From Methylotenera oryzisoli (GTDB lineage Bacteria; Pseudomonadota; Gammaproteobacteria; Burkholderiales; Methylophilaceae), in the NCBI RefSeq assembly GCF_004661485.1, contig NZ_PQVH01000014.1:101989-165988 (forward strand): a DNA stretch of 64,000 nucleotides, read 5' to 3'. Below are positions 16,744 through 26,748 of this stretch, piece by piece; position 1 is the first letter of the stretch; the number at the start of each line of letters is the position of its first letter. The translations under genes were made by a program, and so were the position numbers. The notes under the pieces were generated by a model. That model saw nothing but the letters and a program-made list of their open reading frames with translations. It made no database searches and had not been told where the DNA came from.

Positions 16744-19233
16744 ATGACTCCAAACAAATGGTGGCACTATCTCTTGTTAACGATCATTGTTAGCGGCCTA
16801 TCTGCCATTGCTTTTGTAGGGATTGCCGTTGCAATCATTTACCCTAGCCTGCCATCGCTTGAAACGCTCACTGACTACCGTCCAAAACTGCCGTTAAGAG
16901 TGTACTCCGAAGATGGTTACTTAATCGAGGAGTTTGGTGAAGAGCGGCGCGCTTACGTCAAAATCGCAGATGTGCCAAAAAACATGAAAGATGCGGTACT
17001 TGCCATTGAAGATCGCCGCTTTTACCAGCACGGTGGCATTGACACTAAAGGCATCCTGCGCGCGATTAAGAATAACATCACCGGGGTTAGCCACGAGGGT
17101 GCCAGCACCATTACTATGCAGGTTGCCAAGAACTTTTTCACAAAACCCAATGGCAAACGCACTCTTGGCACCAAAATCAACGAGGCTTTACTCGCTATCA
17201 AAATCGAGAACAACTTAAGTAAAGATAAGATTCTTGAGCTATACATCAATCAAATCTACCTAGGCCAACGCTCCTATGGCTTTGCCGCGGCGGCGCAAGT
17301 TTATTTTGGCAAACCGCTAGAAAAACTTAACCTGGCGGAAACCGCCATGCTTGCCGGCTTACCTAAGGCACCATCTGGCTACAACCCCTACCTGCACCCT
17401 AAGCGCGCCATTGCACGCCAAATGGAAGTGTTGCGCGATATGCAGCGCTACGGTTTTATTGAGGAATCTGTTTACAAAAAAGCGCTTAATCAACCACTTA
17501 GATTTAAAGCATCCAGACAGTCTCGTGACTTATCTGCCGACTATGTTGCCGAAATGGTAAGAGAAAGCCTATACGCAACCTATCAAGATGAAATTTACAG
17601 TAGCGGGTTAAAGGTTTACACCACCGTACGTAAAACGAATCAAGAAGCGGCCAACAGCGCACTGAGAGATGGCATCTTGGATTACGATGCACGTCAGGGC
17701 TACCGAGGGCCGGAAAAGATACTTAATATCAACACAACAGTTACCGATGCCGACAAAGAGGTAATTACAGATGCGCTTAGCGACATTGATGTATCAAACG
17801 GGTTAGTTCCAGCCGCTATTACTAAAATTTCAGAAAAATCCATCACCGTGCACACTAAATTCGGAGATGACGTTGAAATCAATGGCAAAGGCCTAGCATT
17901 GATTCAGAATACACTGAATGAAAAGAAACCTGAGAAACGTTTACTAAAGGTTGGTGCAGTCATTCGCATTGTTAACGCCTCACCATCCACCCAATCGGGT
18001 CAATGGCGTATAACCCAACTGCCACAAGTTGAATCAGCACTGATTTCAATAGCCCCTGAGAATGGGGCAATTCGTGCACTGGTTGGCGGCTTTGATTTTA
18101 ATCGCAACAAATTTAACCACGTCACCCAAGCATGGCGCCAACCCGGCTCTAGCTTTAAACCTTTTATTTACTCCGCCGCTTTGGAAAAAGGCTACACCCC
18201 AGCAACGATTGTTGAAGACGCGCCGCTTACATTCTCATCTGAAGAAACTGGCAACAAAGAGTGGACACCACAGAACTATGACGCCACTTTTGACGGCCCG
18301 ATTCGACTCAGACAAGCTTTGGCAAAGTCAAAAAACATGGTGGCAATACGCGTGCTAGACAGCATCGGCCCAGGCTATGCGCAGGACTACATTACGCGCT
18401 TTGGCTTCGCTGCAAAAAACCACCCTGCCTACATGACAATGGCGCTGGGTGCGGGCTCAGCAACACCGATGCAAATGGCCAGTGCTTATGCAGTTTTTGC
18501 TAATGGCGGTTACCGTGTTAATCCTTATTTAATATCCAAGATTGTTGATCAAAATGGCAAGGTAGTCAGCCAAAGCAAATTTGTGACCGCTAGAAACGAC
18601 GCACCGCGCGTGATCGATGCGCGCAACGCATTTATCATGAACTCGATGATGCAAGACGTGGTGAGGTATGGCACAGCTGCCAAGGCCGCACAGCTTGGCC
18701 GCGGTGACTTGGCAGGCAAAACCGGCACCACGAATGATCACTATGACGCGTGGTTTACAGGCTACAGCCCTAAACTGGTTGCAGTCACATGGGTGGGCTT
18801 CGACAAACCTAGGCGCTTAGGCCGCAACGAAACTGGCGGTTCAACTGCTCTGCCTATCTGGATCAAATACATGGCTAGCGCCTTAAGGAACGTACCTGAA
18901 ACTGACATGCCTGTACCAGATGGCGTGATGGCGCTGCGCATAGATCCAACTACGGGCATCAGAGCAGACAATGATGAAAATGGTATTTACGAGTATTTCT
19001 ATCACGAGAACCCGCCACCCGAAGTTGAGACCGAGTTACCGGGCATGCTAGAAGGTGGTGAGACTCTGCCACCAAGTCAGCCGCAGCAGATGCTGCAACC
19101 TGATATTACTTTGCTTCCTAGAAAAGACCTTGGTGCGAACAGGACCGCGAAACCGGCTGACGCAGCAAACGGCAAAGAGCAGAGCGCTCATAAACCTGCA
19201 GACCAAGTGCAGCAGTTACTTAACCCGCATTAA
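16744..19233 (+). CDS. mrcA: Penicillin-binding protein 1A, bifunctional
   Basis: Class A penicillin-binding protein that polymerises and cross-links peptidoglycan at the outer face of the inner membrane. Length 829. A signal anchor lies at about 8-33. The GT51 domain shows AVLAIEDRRFYQHGGID with catalytic Glu89 and GASTITMQVAKNFF. An OB-like insert precedes the transpeptidase domain with SSFK (Ser469 nucleophile), SKN and KTGTT (Lys659). The C-terminal tail is rich in Pro and Gln. Divergence from pilM is a widely conserved arrangement in proteobacteria. Confidence 0.97.
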   Translation: MTPNKWWHYLLLTIIVSGLSAIAFVGIAVAIIYPSLPSLETLTDYRPKLPLRVYSEDGYLIEEFGEERRAYVKIADVPKNMKDAVLAIEDRRFYQHGGIDTKGILRAIKNNITGVSHEGASTITMQVAKNFFTKPNGKRTLGTKINEALLAIKIENNLSKDKILELYINQIYLGQRSYGFAAAAQVYFGKPLEKLNLAETAMLAGLPKAPSGYNPYLHPKRAIARQMEVLRDMQRYGFIEESVYKKALNQPLRFKASRQSRDLSADYVAEMVRESLYATYQDEIYSSGLKVYTTVRKTNQEAANSALRDGILDYDARQGYRGPEKILNINTTVTDADKEVITDALSDIDVSNGLVPAAITKISEKSITVHTKFGDDVEINGKGLALIQNTLNEKKPEKRLLKVGAVIRIVNASPSTQSGQWRITQLPQVESALISIAPENGAIRALVGGFDFNRNKFNHVTQAWRQPGSSFKPFIYSAALEKGYTPATIVEDAPLTFSSEETGNKEWTPQNYDATFDGPIRLRQALAKSKNMVAIRVLDSIGPGYAQDYITRFGFAAKNHPAYMTMALGAGSATPMQMASAYAVFANGGYRVNPYLISKIVDQNGKVVSQSKFVTARNDAPRVIDARNAFIMNSMMQDVVRYGTAAKAAQLGRGDLAGKTGTTNDHYDAWFTGYSPKLVAVTWVGFDKPRRLGRNETGGSTALPIWIKYMASALRNVPETDMPVPDGVMALRIDPTTGIRADNDENGIYEYFYHENPPPEVETELPGMLEGGETLPPSQPQQMLQPDITLLPRKDLGANRTAKPADAANGKEQSAHKPADQVQQLLNPH

Positions 19234-19990
19234 GCTCTAACACAACCGGGGTATGGTCGGATGGGCGCTCTAGCTTGCGGGGCGCCTTGTCTATATACGC
19301 AGCAACACAGAGCGCTTTCAGTGCATCACTCACTAGTATATGGTCGATGCGCATACCAAAGTTGCGCCGAAAACCCATCATGCGATAATCCCACCAACTA
19401 AAGCTTTTTTCTGGCTGTTCAAACAACCGGAAACTATCATTAAGCCCCAAACTCACCAGACGATTAAAGGCCTCTCGCTCCAGCGGGGAGACTAATATCT
19501 GCCCCTCCCAAGCCGCTGGGTCGTGGCAGTCACGGTCTTCAGGTGCAATATTGTAATCACCCAAAAGAGCCAATTTTGTATGTTGCGCCAATTCGGTCTT
19601 TAGCCATTCATTTAAGGCAGCAAGCCAGCGTAATTTATACTGATATTTGTCGGAGTCTACCGCCTGCCCGTTTGGAATGTAAGCGCACACTACCCTCACC
19701 CCATTAATATCGGCGGCAATCACTCGTTGCTGATCATCGTCAAAGTTAGGGATATTGTGCTGTACATTGAAAATGGGATGGCGGCTCAAAATAGCGACGC
19801 CATTGTAGGTTTTTTGGCCGATATGCGCGGCGTGGTAGCCCAACTCAGAAAACGCAGCATAAGGAAACTTGCTATCTTCCTGTTTAGTTTCTTGTAAACA
19901 CAGCACATCCGGCTGATTCGCAGTTAACCAATCAAGTACATGCGGTAATCTCACATTCAGCGAGTTGACGTTCCAGGTGGCGAGTTTCAT
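19220..19990 (-). CDS. xthA: Exodeoxyribonuclease III
   Basis: Apurinic/apyrimidinic endonuclease and 3'-5' exonuclease of base-excision repair. Length 256. Family motifs are present: TWNVNSLNVR with the Asn7 region, LQETKQ with Glu34, LLGDYNIAPEDRD, FSWWDYR, RIDHILVS and the final SDHTPVV with the catalytic His. Its 3' end overlaps the 3' end of mrcA by 14 bases on the opposite strand, so the two transcripts must run into each other. Confidence 0.95.
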   Translation of the reverse strand: MKLATWNVNSLNVRLPHVLDWLTANQPDVLCLQETKQEDSKFPYAAFSELGYHAAHIGQKTYNGVAILSRHPIFNVQHNIPNFDDDQQRVIAADINGVRVVCAYIPNGQAVDSDKYQYKLRWLAALNEWLKTELAQHTKLALLGDYNIAPEDRDCHDPAAWEGQILVSPLEREAFNRLVSLGLNDSFRLFEQPEKSFSWWDYRMMGFRRNFGMRIDHILVSDALKALCVAAYIDKAPRKLERPSDHTPVVLELNAG

Positions 19991-20189
19991 AGGCTTAAGA
20001 TAGAAATGAATGAAGGGGGTCAGGTGCGCAACTCTAGCATGTGCCTATACGTGAGTCAAAAATCTGAATCCGTAAGCTAAGCGCTTTGCAACGCAGTAGA
20101 CAATCTCTGAGCAAATACCTGCGTCAGCCATTCACGCCATATGATAAAGTCCACCTTTTTTACAACACCAATTTCAGAAAAGCTAGCCA

Positions 20190-20825
20190 GTGATAAAAGC
20201 CGCAATATTTGACATGGACGGTCTGCTGATCGATTCAGAACGCATCATCATGCAAGCCTGCATTAGTGCCGCGCAACAAGTCGGCATCACCTATACTCAG
20301 GCGGAATATGTGGAGCTGATTGGTCGCGCGGGGCCAGACTCCACACGCATTATGACGGCGCAACTAGGCGGCACGGAACGATTTAATCTGGTGGTGCAGG
20401 GCTTAGACGCCCGATTAGCAAGCTTGAACAACACATTCCCATTAAAGCCTGGTGTACACGCCCTGCTGCAGCACTATCAAGCGCACGATATTATTTGCAG
20501 TGTTGCATCGTCTTCTGCTAAACACCACATCACTCAGCGCTTAAGTCAGGTAGGTGTAAGTGATTACTTCCACCACATTACCAGCGGGCAAGAGGTGGGA
20601 CGAGGCAAGCCTAATCCGGACATTTATTTGTTAGCCATTCAAAAACTAGGCCTACCTGCCGAAGCATGCATCGCATTTGAAGATAGTGAAATGGGCGCAC
20701 GTGCGGCGATTGCAGCTGGCTTGAAGGTCGTAGTGGTACCAGACTTAAAGCAACCCAGTGACTTTGTAAGACGACACTGCCATCAAGTAGTCGACAACCT
20801 GTCGGATTGGTTAAACTGCATTTAA
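20190..20825 (+). CDS. HAD superfamily phosphatase, beta-phosphoglucomutase-like subfamily
   Basis: A 211-residue haloacid-dehalogenase enzyme acting on a small phosphate ester. Motif I FDMDGLLIDS gives nucleophile Asp8 and acid Asp10. A helical cap follows (about 15-80). Motif II is VASSSA, motif III the GRGKPNPDIY region and motif IV EDSEMGARAA. It starts with GTG; no ATG lies nearby upstream in frame. Substrate cannot be named; sugar phosphates and phosphoglycolate are both common in this group. Confidence 0.85.
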   Translation: MIKAAIFDMDGLLIDSERIIMQACISAAQQVGITYTQAEYVELIGRAGPDSTRIMTAQLGGTERFNLVVQGLDARLASLNNTFPLKPGVHALLQHYQAHDIICSVASSSAKHHITQRLSQVGVSDYFHHITSGQEVGRGKPNPDIYLLAIQKLGLPAEACIAFEDSEMGARAAIAAGLKVVVVPDLKQPSDFVRRHCHQVVDNLSDWLNCI

Positions 20826-20853
20826 TGGCTTAAGTCTGAACACATTTAGTCAT

Positions 20854-20899
20854 GGAGTTACGCCCCGGCATAAATACGCATGCCAGCCTACGTAACTCC
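20854..20899. repeat. Long hairpin between convergent genes
   Basis: GGAGTTACG (20854-20862) and CGTAACTCC (20891-20899) form a perfect 9-bp stem, enclosing a second 5-bp stem GGCAT / ATGCC (20867-20871, 20880-20884). It lies between the convergent HAD and prlC stops. No T run follows, so it is not a standard terminator, though it may protect mRNA 3' ends. Confidence 0.5.
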
Positions 20900-20918
20900 G
20901 CACACCGAGGATTAAAGA

Positions 20919-22946
20919 TTATGAGGCCATGCCACTATGGCGCAGTAAAGCATCCAAGCTCGGCTCCCGACCTCTAAATGCAACAAAGGACTCCATTGCC
21001 GGACGGCTACCGCCCTTAGCTAGCACCTCATTTTTAAAGCGCGTGCCAGCTTCGCCGGACAACACACCCATTTCTTCAAACAGGCTGTAGGCATCAGCAG
21101 ATAGCACTTCAGCCCATTTGTAACTATAGTAGCCCGCAGCATAACCACCTGCAAAAATATGCGAGAAACTGTTGGGGAAACGATTCCAGTGCGGTGGCCG
21201 CATCACCGCCACCTCGTCGCGCACTTGTTCGATTAAGTCTAAGGCCGTGAGTTTGCCGTTAGGGTCAAAGTCACCATGCAATCGCATATCAAATAGTGAA
21301 AATTCGATTTGGCGTACCATTTGCATGCCAGCCTGGAAGTTTTTCGCTGCCACCATTTTGTCAAACAGTTCTCGTGGTAATTGTGCGCCCGTATCCACAT
21401 GGGCTGTCATTTGGCGCAGCACTTCCCACTCCCAGCAAAAGTTCTCCATAAATTGGCTAGGTAACTCCACCGCATCCCATTCCACCCCTTTAATGCCAGA
21501 TACGCCATATTCATCCACCTGGGTGAGCATATGGTGCAAACCATGCCCAAACTCGTGGAACATCGTAATGACTTCATCATGGGTAAACAGCGCAGGCTTA
21601 CCGCCCACTGGAGCTGAGAAGTTGCACGTCAGATAGGCTACCGGAAGTTCTACGCCATTGGCATGCTGGCGGCGGCTAATACATTCATCCATCCAGGCGC
21701 CACCACGCTTGTGGTTACGTGCATATAGGTCTAAATAAAAATAAGCAATCGGTTGATTTTCGCTACTACTGATCTCATAGAAGCTCGCATCAGGATGCCA
21801 TACCGGCGCATCCACTTTACGCACATGCACACCAAAAATGGTTTCTGTTACCTTAAACAAGCCAGCCAGCACTTTGTGCTCGGGAAAATATTGTTTTACC
21901 TCTTGGTCAGAGAATGCATATTTTTCTTGTCGCAGTTTTTCACTGACATAGGCAACATCCCAAGCTTGCATATCGGTAATGCCGAGTTTGTTGGCATAGG
22001 CCGTGAGCGCTTCCATATCTTGCTGCGCATAAGGTTTGGCACGTTTGGCCAGGGTATCCAGAAAGTCCGTCACTTGCTTAGGTGTGTCTGCCATTTTGGT
22101 TGCCAGTGAAAGCTCAGCAAAGTTATTAAACCCCAGCATTTGCGCTTCTTCTTGCTTCAGCTTAAGAATATCGCGAATCAACCCGGTGTTGTCCCACTCT
22201 GGCTTACTCAGCTCAGAAGCACGTGTAGCGTAGGCTCGGTATAAAACCTCACGCAGCGCTCGATTATCCGCATATTGCAGCACTGGCATATAAGATGGAA
22301 AGTGCAGGCTAAACTGGTAACCTTGCTTACCATCCACTTTAGCAGCCTCTTGCGCTGCTTCAATCGCATCTTCTGGTAATCCAGCCAAATCTGCCAGATG
22401 CTCAACCGTATGCTTAAAATCGTTCGTGTTATCCAGTATATTTTCTTCAAACTTGGCGCCTAGCTTAGACAGCGCCTCACTCACTGCCTTGAACCTAACC
22501 TTTTGCTCTGCCGGCAGCTCCGCTCCACCTAATTTAAAATCGCGCACTTCTTTATTGATAATAGTTTGCTGTGTAGCAGTCAGCGTAGCAAAAGCCGCAC
22601 TGGATTGAATCGCTTTAAATTTTGCATACAGGCGCTCATCTTGCGATAAGTCACTGTAAAAGTCTGTCAGCTTAGCTAAATTATCGTTATATGCCTCGCG
22701 CAGCTCCGGACTATTCACCACGGCGTTCATATGTCCAACTTGGCTCCAGCTACGGCCTAACTTTTCGCTATGATCCTCTAGCTTAACTGCAAAATTCTGC
22801 CAAGTAGGCGCTTCAGTACTGGTCGCCAGCTGCTCAACCAGTGCACGCCCCTCCGCAATTAAACTATCCACCGCCGGGCTCACGTGCTCAGGTTTGATTT
22901 CGTTAAATTTTGGTAAGCCAGCAAAATGTAATAATGGGTTTGACAC
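20919..22946 (-). CDS. prlC: Oligopeptidase A (M3 metallopeptidase)
   Basis: Cytoplasmic zinc peptidase that degrades short peptides, including cleaved signal peptides. Length 675, usual for the family. The HEFGH zinc motif is at residues 464-468 with the flanking FHEFGHGLHHML, and the third ligand region is ELPSQFMENFCWEWE. The substrate-contact block FAGGYAAGYYSYKWAEVLSAD lies near the C-terminus. It follows the DUF4870 gene by 33 bases on the same strand. Confidence 0.96.
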   Translation of the reverse strand: MSNPLLHFAGLPKFNEIKPEHVSPAVDSLIAEGRALVEQLATSTEAPTWQNFAVKLEDHSEKLGRSWSQVGHMNAVVNSPELREAYNDNLAKLTDFYSDLSQDERLYAKFKAIQSSAAFATLTATQQTIINKEVRDFKLGGAELPAEQKVRFKAVSEALSKLGAKFEENILDNTNDFKHTVEHLADLAGLPEDAIEAAQEAAKVDGKQGYQFSLHFPSYMPVLQYADNRALREVLYRAYATRASELSKPEWDNTGLIRDILKLKQEEAQMLGFNNFAELSLATKMADTPKQVTDFLDTLAKRAKPYAQQDMEALTAYANKLGITDMQAWDVAYVSEKLRQEKYAFSDQEVKQYFPEHKVLAGLFKVTETIFGVHVRKVDAPVWHPDASFYEISSSENQPIAYFYLDLYARNHKRGGAWMDECISRRQHANGVELPVAYLTCNFSAPVGGKPALFTHDEVITMFHEFGHGLHHMLTQVDEYGVSGIKGVEWDAVELPSQFMENFCWEWEVLRQMTAHVDTGAQLPRELFDKMVAAKNFQAGMQMVRQIEFSLFDMRLHGDFDPNGKLTALDLIEQVRDEVAVMRPPHWNRFPNSFSHIFAGGYAAGYYSYKWAEVLSADAYSLFEEMGVLSGEAGTRFKNEVLAKGGSRPAMESFVAFRGREPSLDALLRHSGMAS

Positions 22947-22979
22947 AGGTAATCCTTAAAACTGCATGAATAAGACGCA

Positions 22980-23321
22980 TTAGTTGATAAGACGTAAGCA
23001 CAGTGGGTAGCGATAAGTCTCGCCATTACTAGTAGAGATGGCGGCGACTATACATAAAACAACATTGAACAACCAAATAATTCCCAGCAGTAAGAAACCA
23101 ACCAAAATGGCAATCAGTACACCCGCAGCAAATTGTGCAATAAGAATGGTGATTTGAAAGTTCAGCGCCTCTTTGGCCTGCGCTGATAAATATTCGTTGT
23201 CGTCTTTCTTTAACAACCACACAATTAAAGAAGGAATGAACGAAAACAACACGCCACTCAAGTGCGTAATAGTTGCGATGTTTTTATCATCATTACTTGG
23301 AACAAATAACGCGTTGCTCAT
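22980..23321 (-). CDS. DUF4870 small membrane protein
   Basis: A 113-residue inner-membrane protein of unknown function. It begins with a polar stretch, then NIATITHLSGVLFSFIPSLIVWLLKKDDNEYLSAQAKEALNFQ-type sequence characteristic of DUF4870 (residues 15-55), and two further membrane segments at about 55-75 and 77-96. It starts 14 bases after the ptsI stop and may be the last or near-last gene of that operon. Confidence 0.85.
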   Translation of the reverse strand: MSNALFVPSNDDKNIATITHLSGVLFSFIPSLIVWLLKKDDNEYLSAQAKEALNFQITILIAQFAAGVLIAILVGFLLLGIIWLFNVVLCIVAAISTSNGETYRYPLCLRLIN

Positions 23322-23335
23322 GACCAGCCCTCTCC

Positions 23336-25102
23336 TTATTGAATCTGATTAAACTTAGCAAGATTGAGTTCAATTTTTTCTATGTCTGTTAAGTTTAAAA
23401 CTTTACGTGCCTGCACCTTGAGCTCAGCCAATTGGCTATGCAACACTTGCTGCTTAACACTCAGAATGTGTGAAGGGTGCATAGAAAGCTGCTGCAGCCC
23501 CATGCCCAACAACAGCTTGGTAAACCTTGCGTCACCTGCCATTTCGCCACAAACGGATACGGATTTGCCCAACTTAATGCCAGCTTTAATTGTCATTGAA
23601 ATCAGTTTCAGAATGGAGGGATGCAGCGGGTTGTACAAATGCGCAACCGCATCATCGGTACGATCAATCGCCAACGTGTATTGAATTAAATCGTTAGTAC
23701 CGATTGACAGAAAATCCAGCTCATTGGCAAAGGCCTCTGCGTTAATCGCCGCAGCAGGAATCTCTATCATGCCGCCCAACGTAATGTTTTCATCAAACGG
23801 GATATTGTCTTTACGTAAACTTTGTTTGGCACGCTCTAGCAACAGCTTGGTCTGCCTTAGCTCAGAAAGTGTGCACAGCATAGGGATTAAAATCTTGATA
23901 TGCCCAAAGTGCGAAGCACGCAACAATGCACGCAACTGGGTATGAAAGAGCTGCGGCTCAGCCAAACATAAGCGAATGGCGCGCAAACCCAATGCCGGGT
24001 TGGCGCAACTCACAACCGTATCAGAATTAACCTGCTTATCAGCCCCGATATCCAAAGTACGAATAGTGACTGGCGCCCCCTTCATTGCCTCAGCTACTGC
24101 CTTATACGCCAAGAACTGTTCTTCTTCATCAGGCGTATCGTGGCGATTCATAAAAAGAAACTCGGTACGATACAAACCAATGCCGGTGGCACCAGCAAGC
24201 TTCACGGCTGCCACATCTTCCGGCACTTCAATATTCGCCAGCAAGTCGATACTAATGCCGTCAATGGTCACCGCCTTGGTGCTCTTGATTCGTTTCAGCT
24301 TTTGCTGCTCAAGCTCCCACTGGTCCTGACGCAGCTTGTATTCGGCCAAAATCTCTTTGGACGGGCTAACAATCACAATACCCAAATTACCATCGACAAT
24401 AATCAACTCGCCATCATTGATTAGGTCGCGCGCACGCTGCAAAGCTACAATAGAGGGAATATTAAGGCTGCGTGCCAAAATGGCGGTATGCGAAGTCACG
24501 CCGCCTACATCGGTAATAAATGCAGCAAATTGATGCTGCTTAAATTGAATCGCGTCAGCCGGTGAAATATCATGGGCCACCAAAATCAGCTTGCGCTCCT
24601 GATGCATAGCGCTAATTTGTTGCTCACTACTCAGTTGACTGGGATGCCCCAATAATGCCTTGATGATGCGCTCAACAACTTGCACCACATCCTGTTTGCG
24701 CTCACGAAAATAGACATCTTCAATCTGCTCAAACTGCTCAACGATATCATCCATTTGCAGTTTGATTGCCCACTCGGCATTGCACTGCTCACGCCTGATA
24801 ATATCCTGAGGCACTTCGGTTAAAGACTTATCCTCCAGCATCATCAAATGCGTACCAACAAACGCACTTAGCTCTGCGGGCGCATTTTTACGTAAACTAT
24901 GATTAATCTGTTCCAGTTCAAATTTAACACTGGCAATCGCCTCGTTAAAGCGATCAATTTCTGTTTCAATCAAATGCTTGGGTAATTGATAATGCACAAC
25001 CTCCAGCAAAGCATTAGACACGAGATGTGCCTGCCCGATGGCGATGCCGCTAGAAACGGCCACACCATGAATACTAAAGCTTGGGTTGGTTAAATTACTC
25101 AT
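23336..25102 (-). CDS. ptsI: PTS enzyme I
   Basis: Takes phosphate from phosphoenolpyruvate and passes it to HPr. Length 588. The N-terminal domain holds the phospho-histidine loop GGVTSHTAILARS with His205. The C-terminal PEP barrel has GLYRTEFLFM, FLSIGTNDLIQYTLAIDR and the catalytic Cys in SVCGEMAGD. It overlaps ptsH by four bases. No sugar-specific EIIBC lies in the window, so the relay probably regulates rather than transports. Confidence 0.97.
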   Translation of the reverse strand: MSNLTNPSFSIHGVAVSSGIAIGQAHLVSNALLEVVHYQLPKHLIETEIDRFNEAIASVKFELEQINHSLRKNAPAELSAFVGTHLMMLEDKSLTEVPQDIIRREQCNAEWAIKLQMDDIVEQFEQIEDVYFRERKQDVVQVVERIIKALLGHPSQLSSEQQISAMHQERKLILVAHDISPADAIQFKQHQFAAFITDVGGVTSHTAILARSLNIPSIVALQRARDLINDGELIIVDGNLGIVIVSPSKEILAEYKLRQDQWELEQQKLKRIKSTKAVTIDGISIDLLANIEVPEDVAAVKLAGATGIGLYRTEFLFMNRHDTPDEEEQFLAYKAVAEAMKGAPVTIRTLDIGADKQVNSDTVVSCANPALGLRAIRLCLAEPQLFHTQLRALLRASHFGHIKILIPMLCTLSELRQTKLLLERAKQSLRKDNIPFDENITLGGMIEIPAAAINAEAFANELDFLSIGTNDLIQYTLAIDRTDDAVAHLYNPLHPSILKLISMTIKAGIKLGKSVSVCGEMAGDARFTKLLLGMGLQQLSMHPSHILSVKQQVLHSQLAELKVQARKVLNLTDIEKIELNLAKFNQIQ

Positions 25103-25368
25103 TCATCCTCACCGAAACGGTTATTAATTAAGTCAACCAAAGTGTCGATAGCAGACACCTCATCAGCGCCATTGGCTTCTAAGGTCACCATAGAGCCCTT
25201 TGCTGCCGCCAGCATCATCACACCCATAATACTTTTAGCGTTAACACGGCGGCCATTACGTGTAATCCACACCTCGCTAGCAAACTTACCAGCGGCTTGC
25301 GTAAGCTTGGTCGATGCGCGTGCATGCAACCCTAGTTTGTTAATAATTTCCAGTTCTTTACTAATCAT
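25099..25368 (-). CDS. ptsH: Phosphocarrier protein HPr
   Basis: Accepts phosphate from enzyme I on His15 (GLHARAS) and passes it to EIIA. Length 89. Ser46 within AKSIMGVMML is the target of HPr kinase/phosphorylase, whose gene lies in the same cluster, so both the catalytic and the regulatory site are intact. Start at ATG; the stop overlaps the ptsI start. Confidence 0.97.
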   Translation of the reverse strand: MISKELEIINKLGLHARASTKLTQAAGKFASEVWITRNGRRVNAKSIMGVMMLAAAKGSMVTLEANGADEVSAIDTLVDLINNRFGEDE

Positions 25369-25397
25369 GCTTTGGACCTAGTTATTTGTAAAATCTA

Positions 25398-25820
25398 TTA
25401 ATTGGAGGATTCCGGCTCATAACGTTCGCACTGCTGGCCGGTAAACTGCACCACCCCCTCACGACCGCCACTGATGGCTTTTTCTACAACGACAGCAAGG
25501 GGCTCTTGCCGGTAAGTCATGGCGCGTACCAGCATAGGCAAGCTAATACCAGCCACACCGGCCACCATGCCGGGCTGTATCAATTTGGTGACAATATTGC
25601 ATGGTGTTGCCCCATACATATCAGATAGCACTAGCACGCCATCCCCGCTATTTAACTGCGCAACCAAAGCCTGTGCTTTGGGTAGCATAATATTGGGGTC
25701 ATCCTGACTATTCACCGCCAGTGCTGCTGTTTGCGCTGGCGCTCCGCCTAGCACGTGGTTGGCACATGCAATCAGGCTTTCGCCTAGCGCACCATGCGTC
25801 ACAATCAAAATACCTATCAT
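25398..25820 (-). CDS. ptsA: PTS EIIA component, mannose family
   Basis: A 140-residue free-standing EIIA of the mannose/fructose type. The phospho-accepting His9 lies in VTHGALGESL. The fold is marked by VLVLSDMYGATPCN (about 61-74) and a conserved VAGISLPMLVRAM segment. As no EIIB or EIIC is near, it most likely signals by its phosphorylation state. The gene symbol follows use in beta-proteobacteria and is less firm than the family call. Confidence 0.9.
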   Translation of the reverse strand: MIGILIVTHGALGESLIACANHVLGGAPAQTAALAVNSQDDPNIMLPKAQALVAQLNSGDGVLVLSDMYGATPCNIVTKLIQPGMVAGVAGISLPMLVRAMTYRQEPLAVVVEKAISGGREGVVQFTGQQCERYEPESSN

Positions 25821-25875
25821 TGTTTAATACCAATCCTATTTATTTTAATGCTTAGTCTTACTTTAACTCTTGCGT

Positions 25876-26709
25876 TTATTTTAATTCGCGGTGCCGTGTT
25901 AGGACCTTTTGTTTATCTTTAAAGTATTGACTCAACATTTCCACCAAATACACAGAGCGATGCTGGCCACCTGTACAGCCAATCGCCACCGTGAGATAAC
26001 TGCGATTATCCAGTACAAAACATGGCAACCATTTTTCAACATAACTTCTAATATCATGCATCATATCGCTCACGGTTGCATGATCTTTTAAAAAGTCCTG
26101 CACTTTCTCATCTCGCCCAGTCAGATCACGGAGCGCAGGGTCATAATGAGGGTTAGGCAAGCAGCGCACATCAAACACAAAATCCGCATCTAACGGAATG
26201 CCATGCTTAAATCCAAACGAGGTAAACAACAAGGTCAAGCCTGTATGCTCGATAGAAACCACCTCTTTCACCCAGCCACGCAGTGTATTAGCACTGAGAT
26301 AACTAGTATCGATCACATGCCCAAGGCTACCTAACCCACTCAGTAAATCACGCTCCAGCGCGATACTCTCGGCCAGTGTGATAGAGGCTTCACTCAACGG
26401 GTGTTTACGTCTGGTCTCACTAAAACGTTTAACCAAAGTTTCAACATTGGACTCTAAAAACAACACCTGTACATCAATATTTTGCGCCTTGAGCTGGTCA
26501 ATATGCATCGGCAAGGTTTCAATCGCAGCGCTACGGCTATCAATACTGATAGCAATGCGTTGACGGTTCGCGTCTAGGTGCTCTGCAATCGTATCCAGCA
26601 TAGTGGCAGGCAAATTATCAATACAGTAATAGCCACTATCTTCCAGTGCGCGCAATGCAATACTCTTACCTGAACCAGAAAGTCCAGTGACAATAATCAG
26701 TTGTTTCAT
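25876..26709 (-). CDS. rapZ: RapZ family RNase adapter, P-loop protein
   Basis: In E. coli RapZ controls GlmS by guiding RNase E to the small RNA GlmZ and binds glucosamine 6-phosphate. Length 277. The P-loop is GLSGSGKS (9-16). The C-terminal domain carries GCTGGQHRSVYLVE, the conserved ligand-binding block. Whether the glmZ circuit exists in this organism cannot be told here. Neighbours hprK and ptsA place it in the conserved rpoN-linked cluster. Confidence 0.93.
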   Translation of the reverse strand: MKQLIIVTGLSGSGKSIALRALEDSGYYCIDNLPATMLDTIAEHLDANRQRIAISIDSRSAAIETLPMHIDQLKAQNIDVQVLFLESNVETLVKRFSETRRKHPLSEASITLAESIALERDLLSGLGSLGHVIDTSYLSANTLRGWVKEVVSIEHTGLTLLFTSFGFKHGIPLDADFVFDVRCLPNPHYDPALRDLTGRDEKVQDFLKDHATVSDMMHDIRSYVEKWLPCFVLDNRSYLTVAIGCTGGQHRSVYLVEMLSQYFKDKQKVLTRHRELK

Positions 26710-26748
26710 TAGTATTAATGAGTCATTGTTGTTGAGTCGATACAGAAA

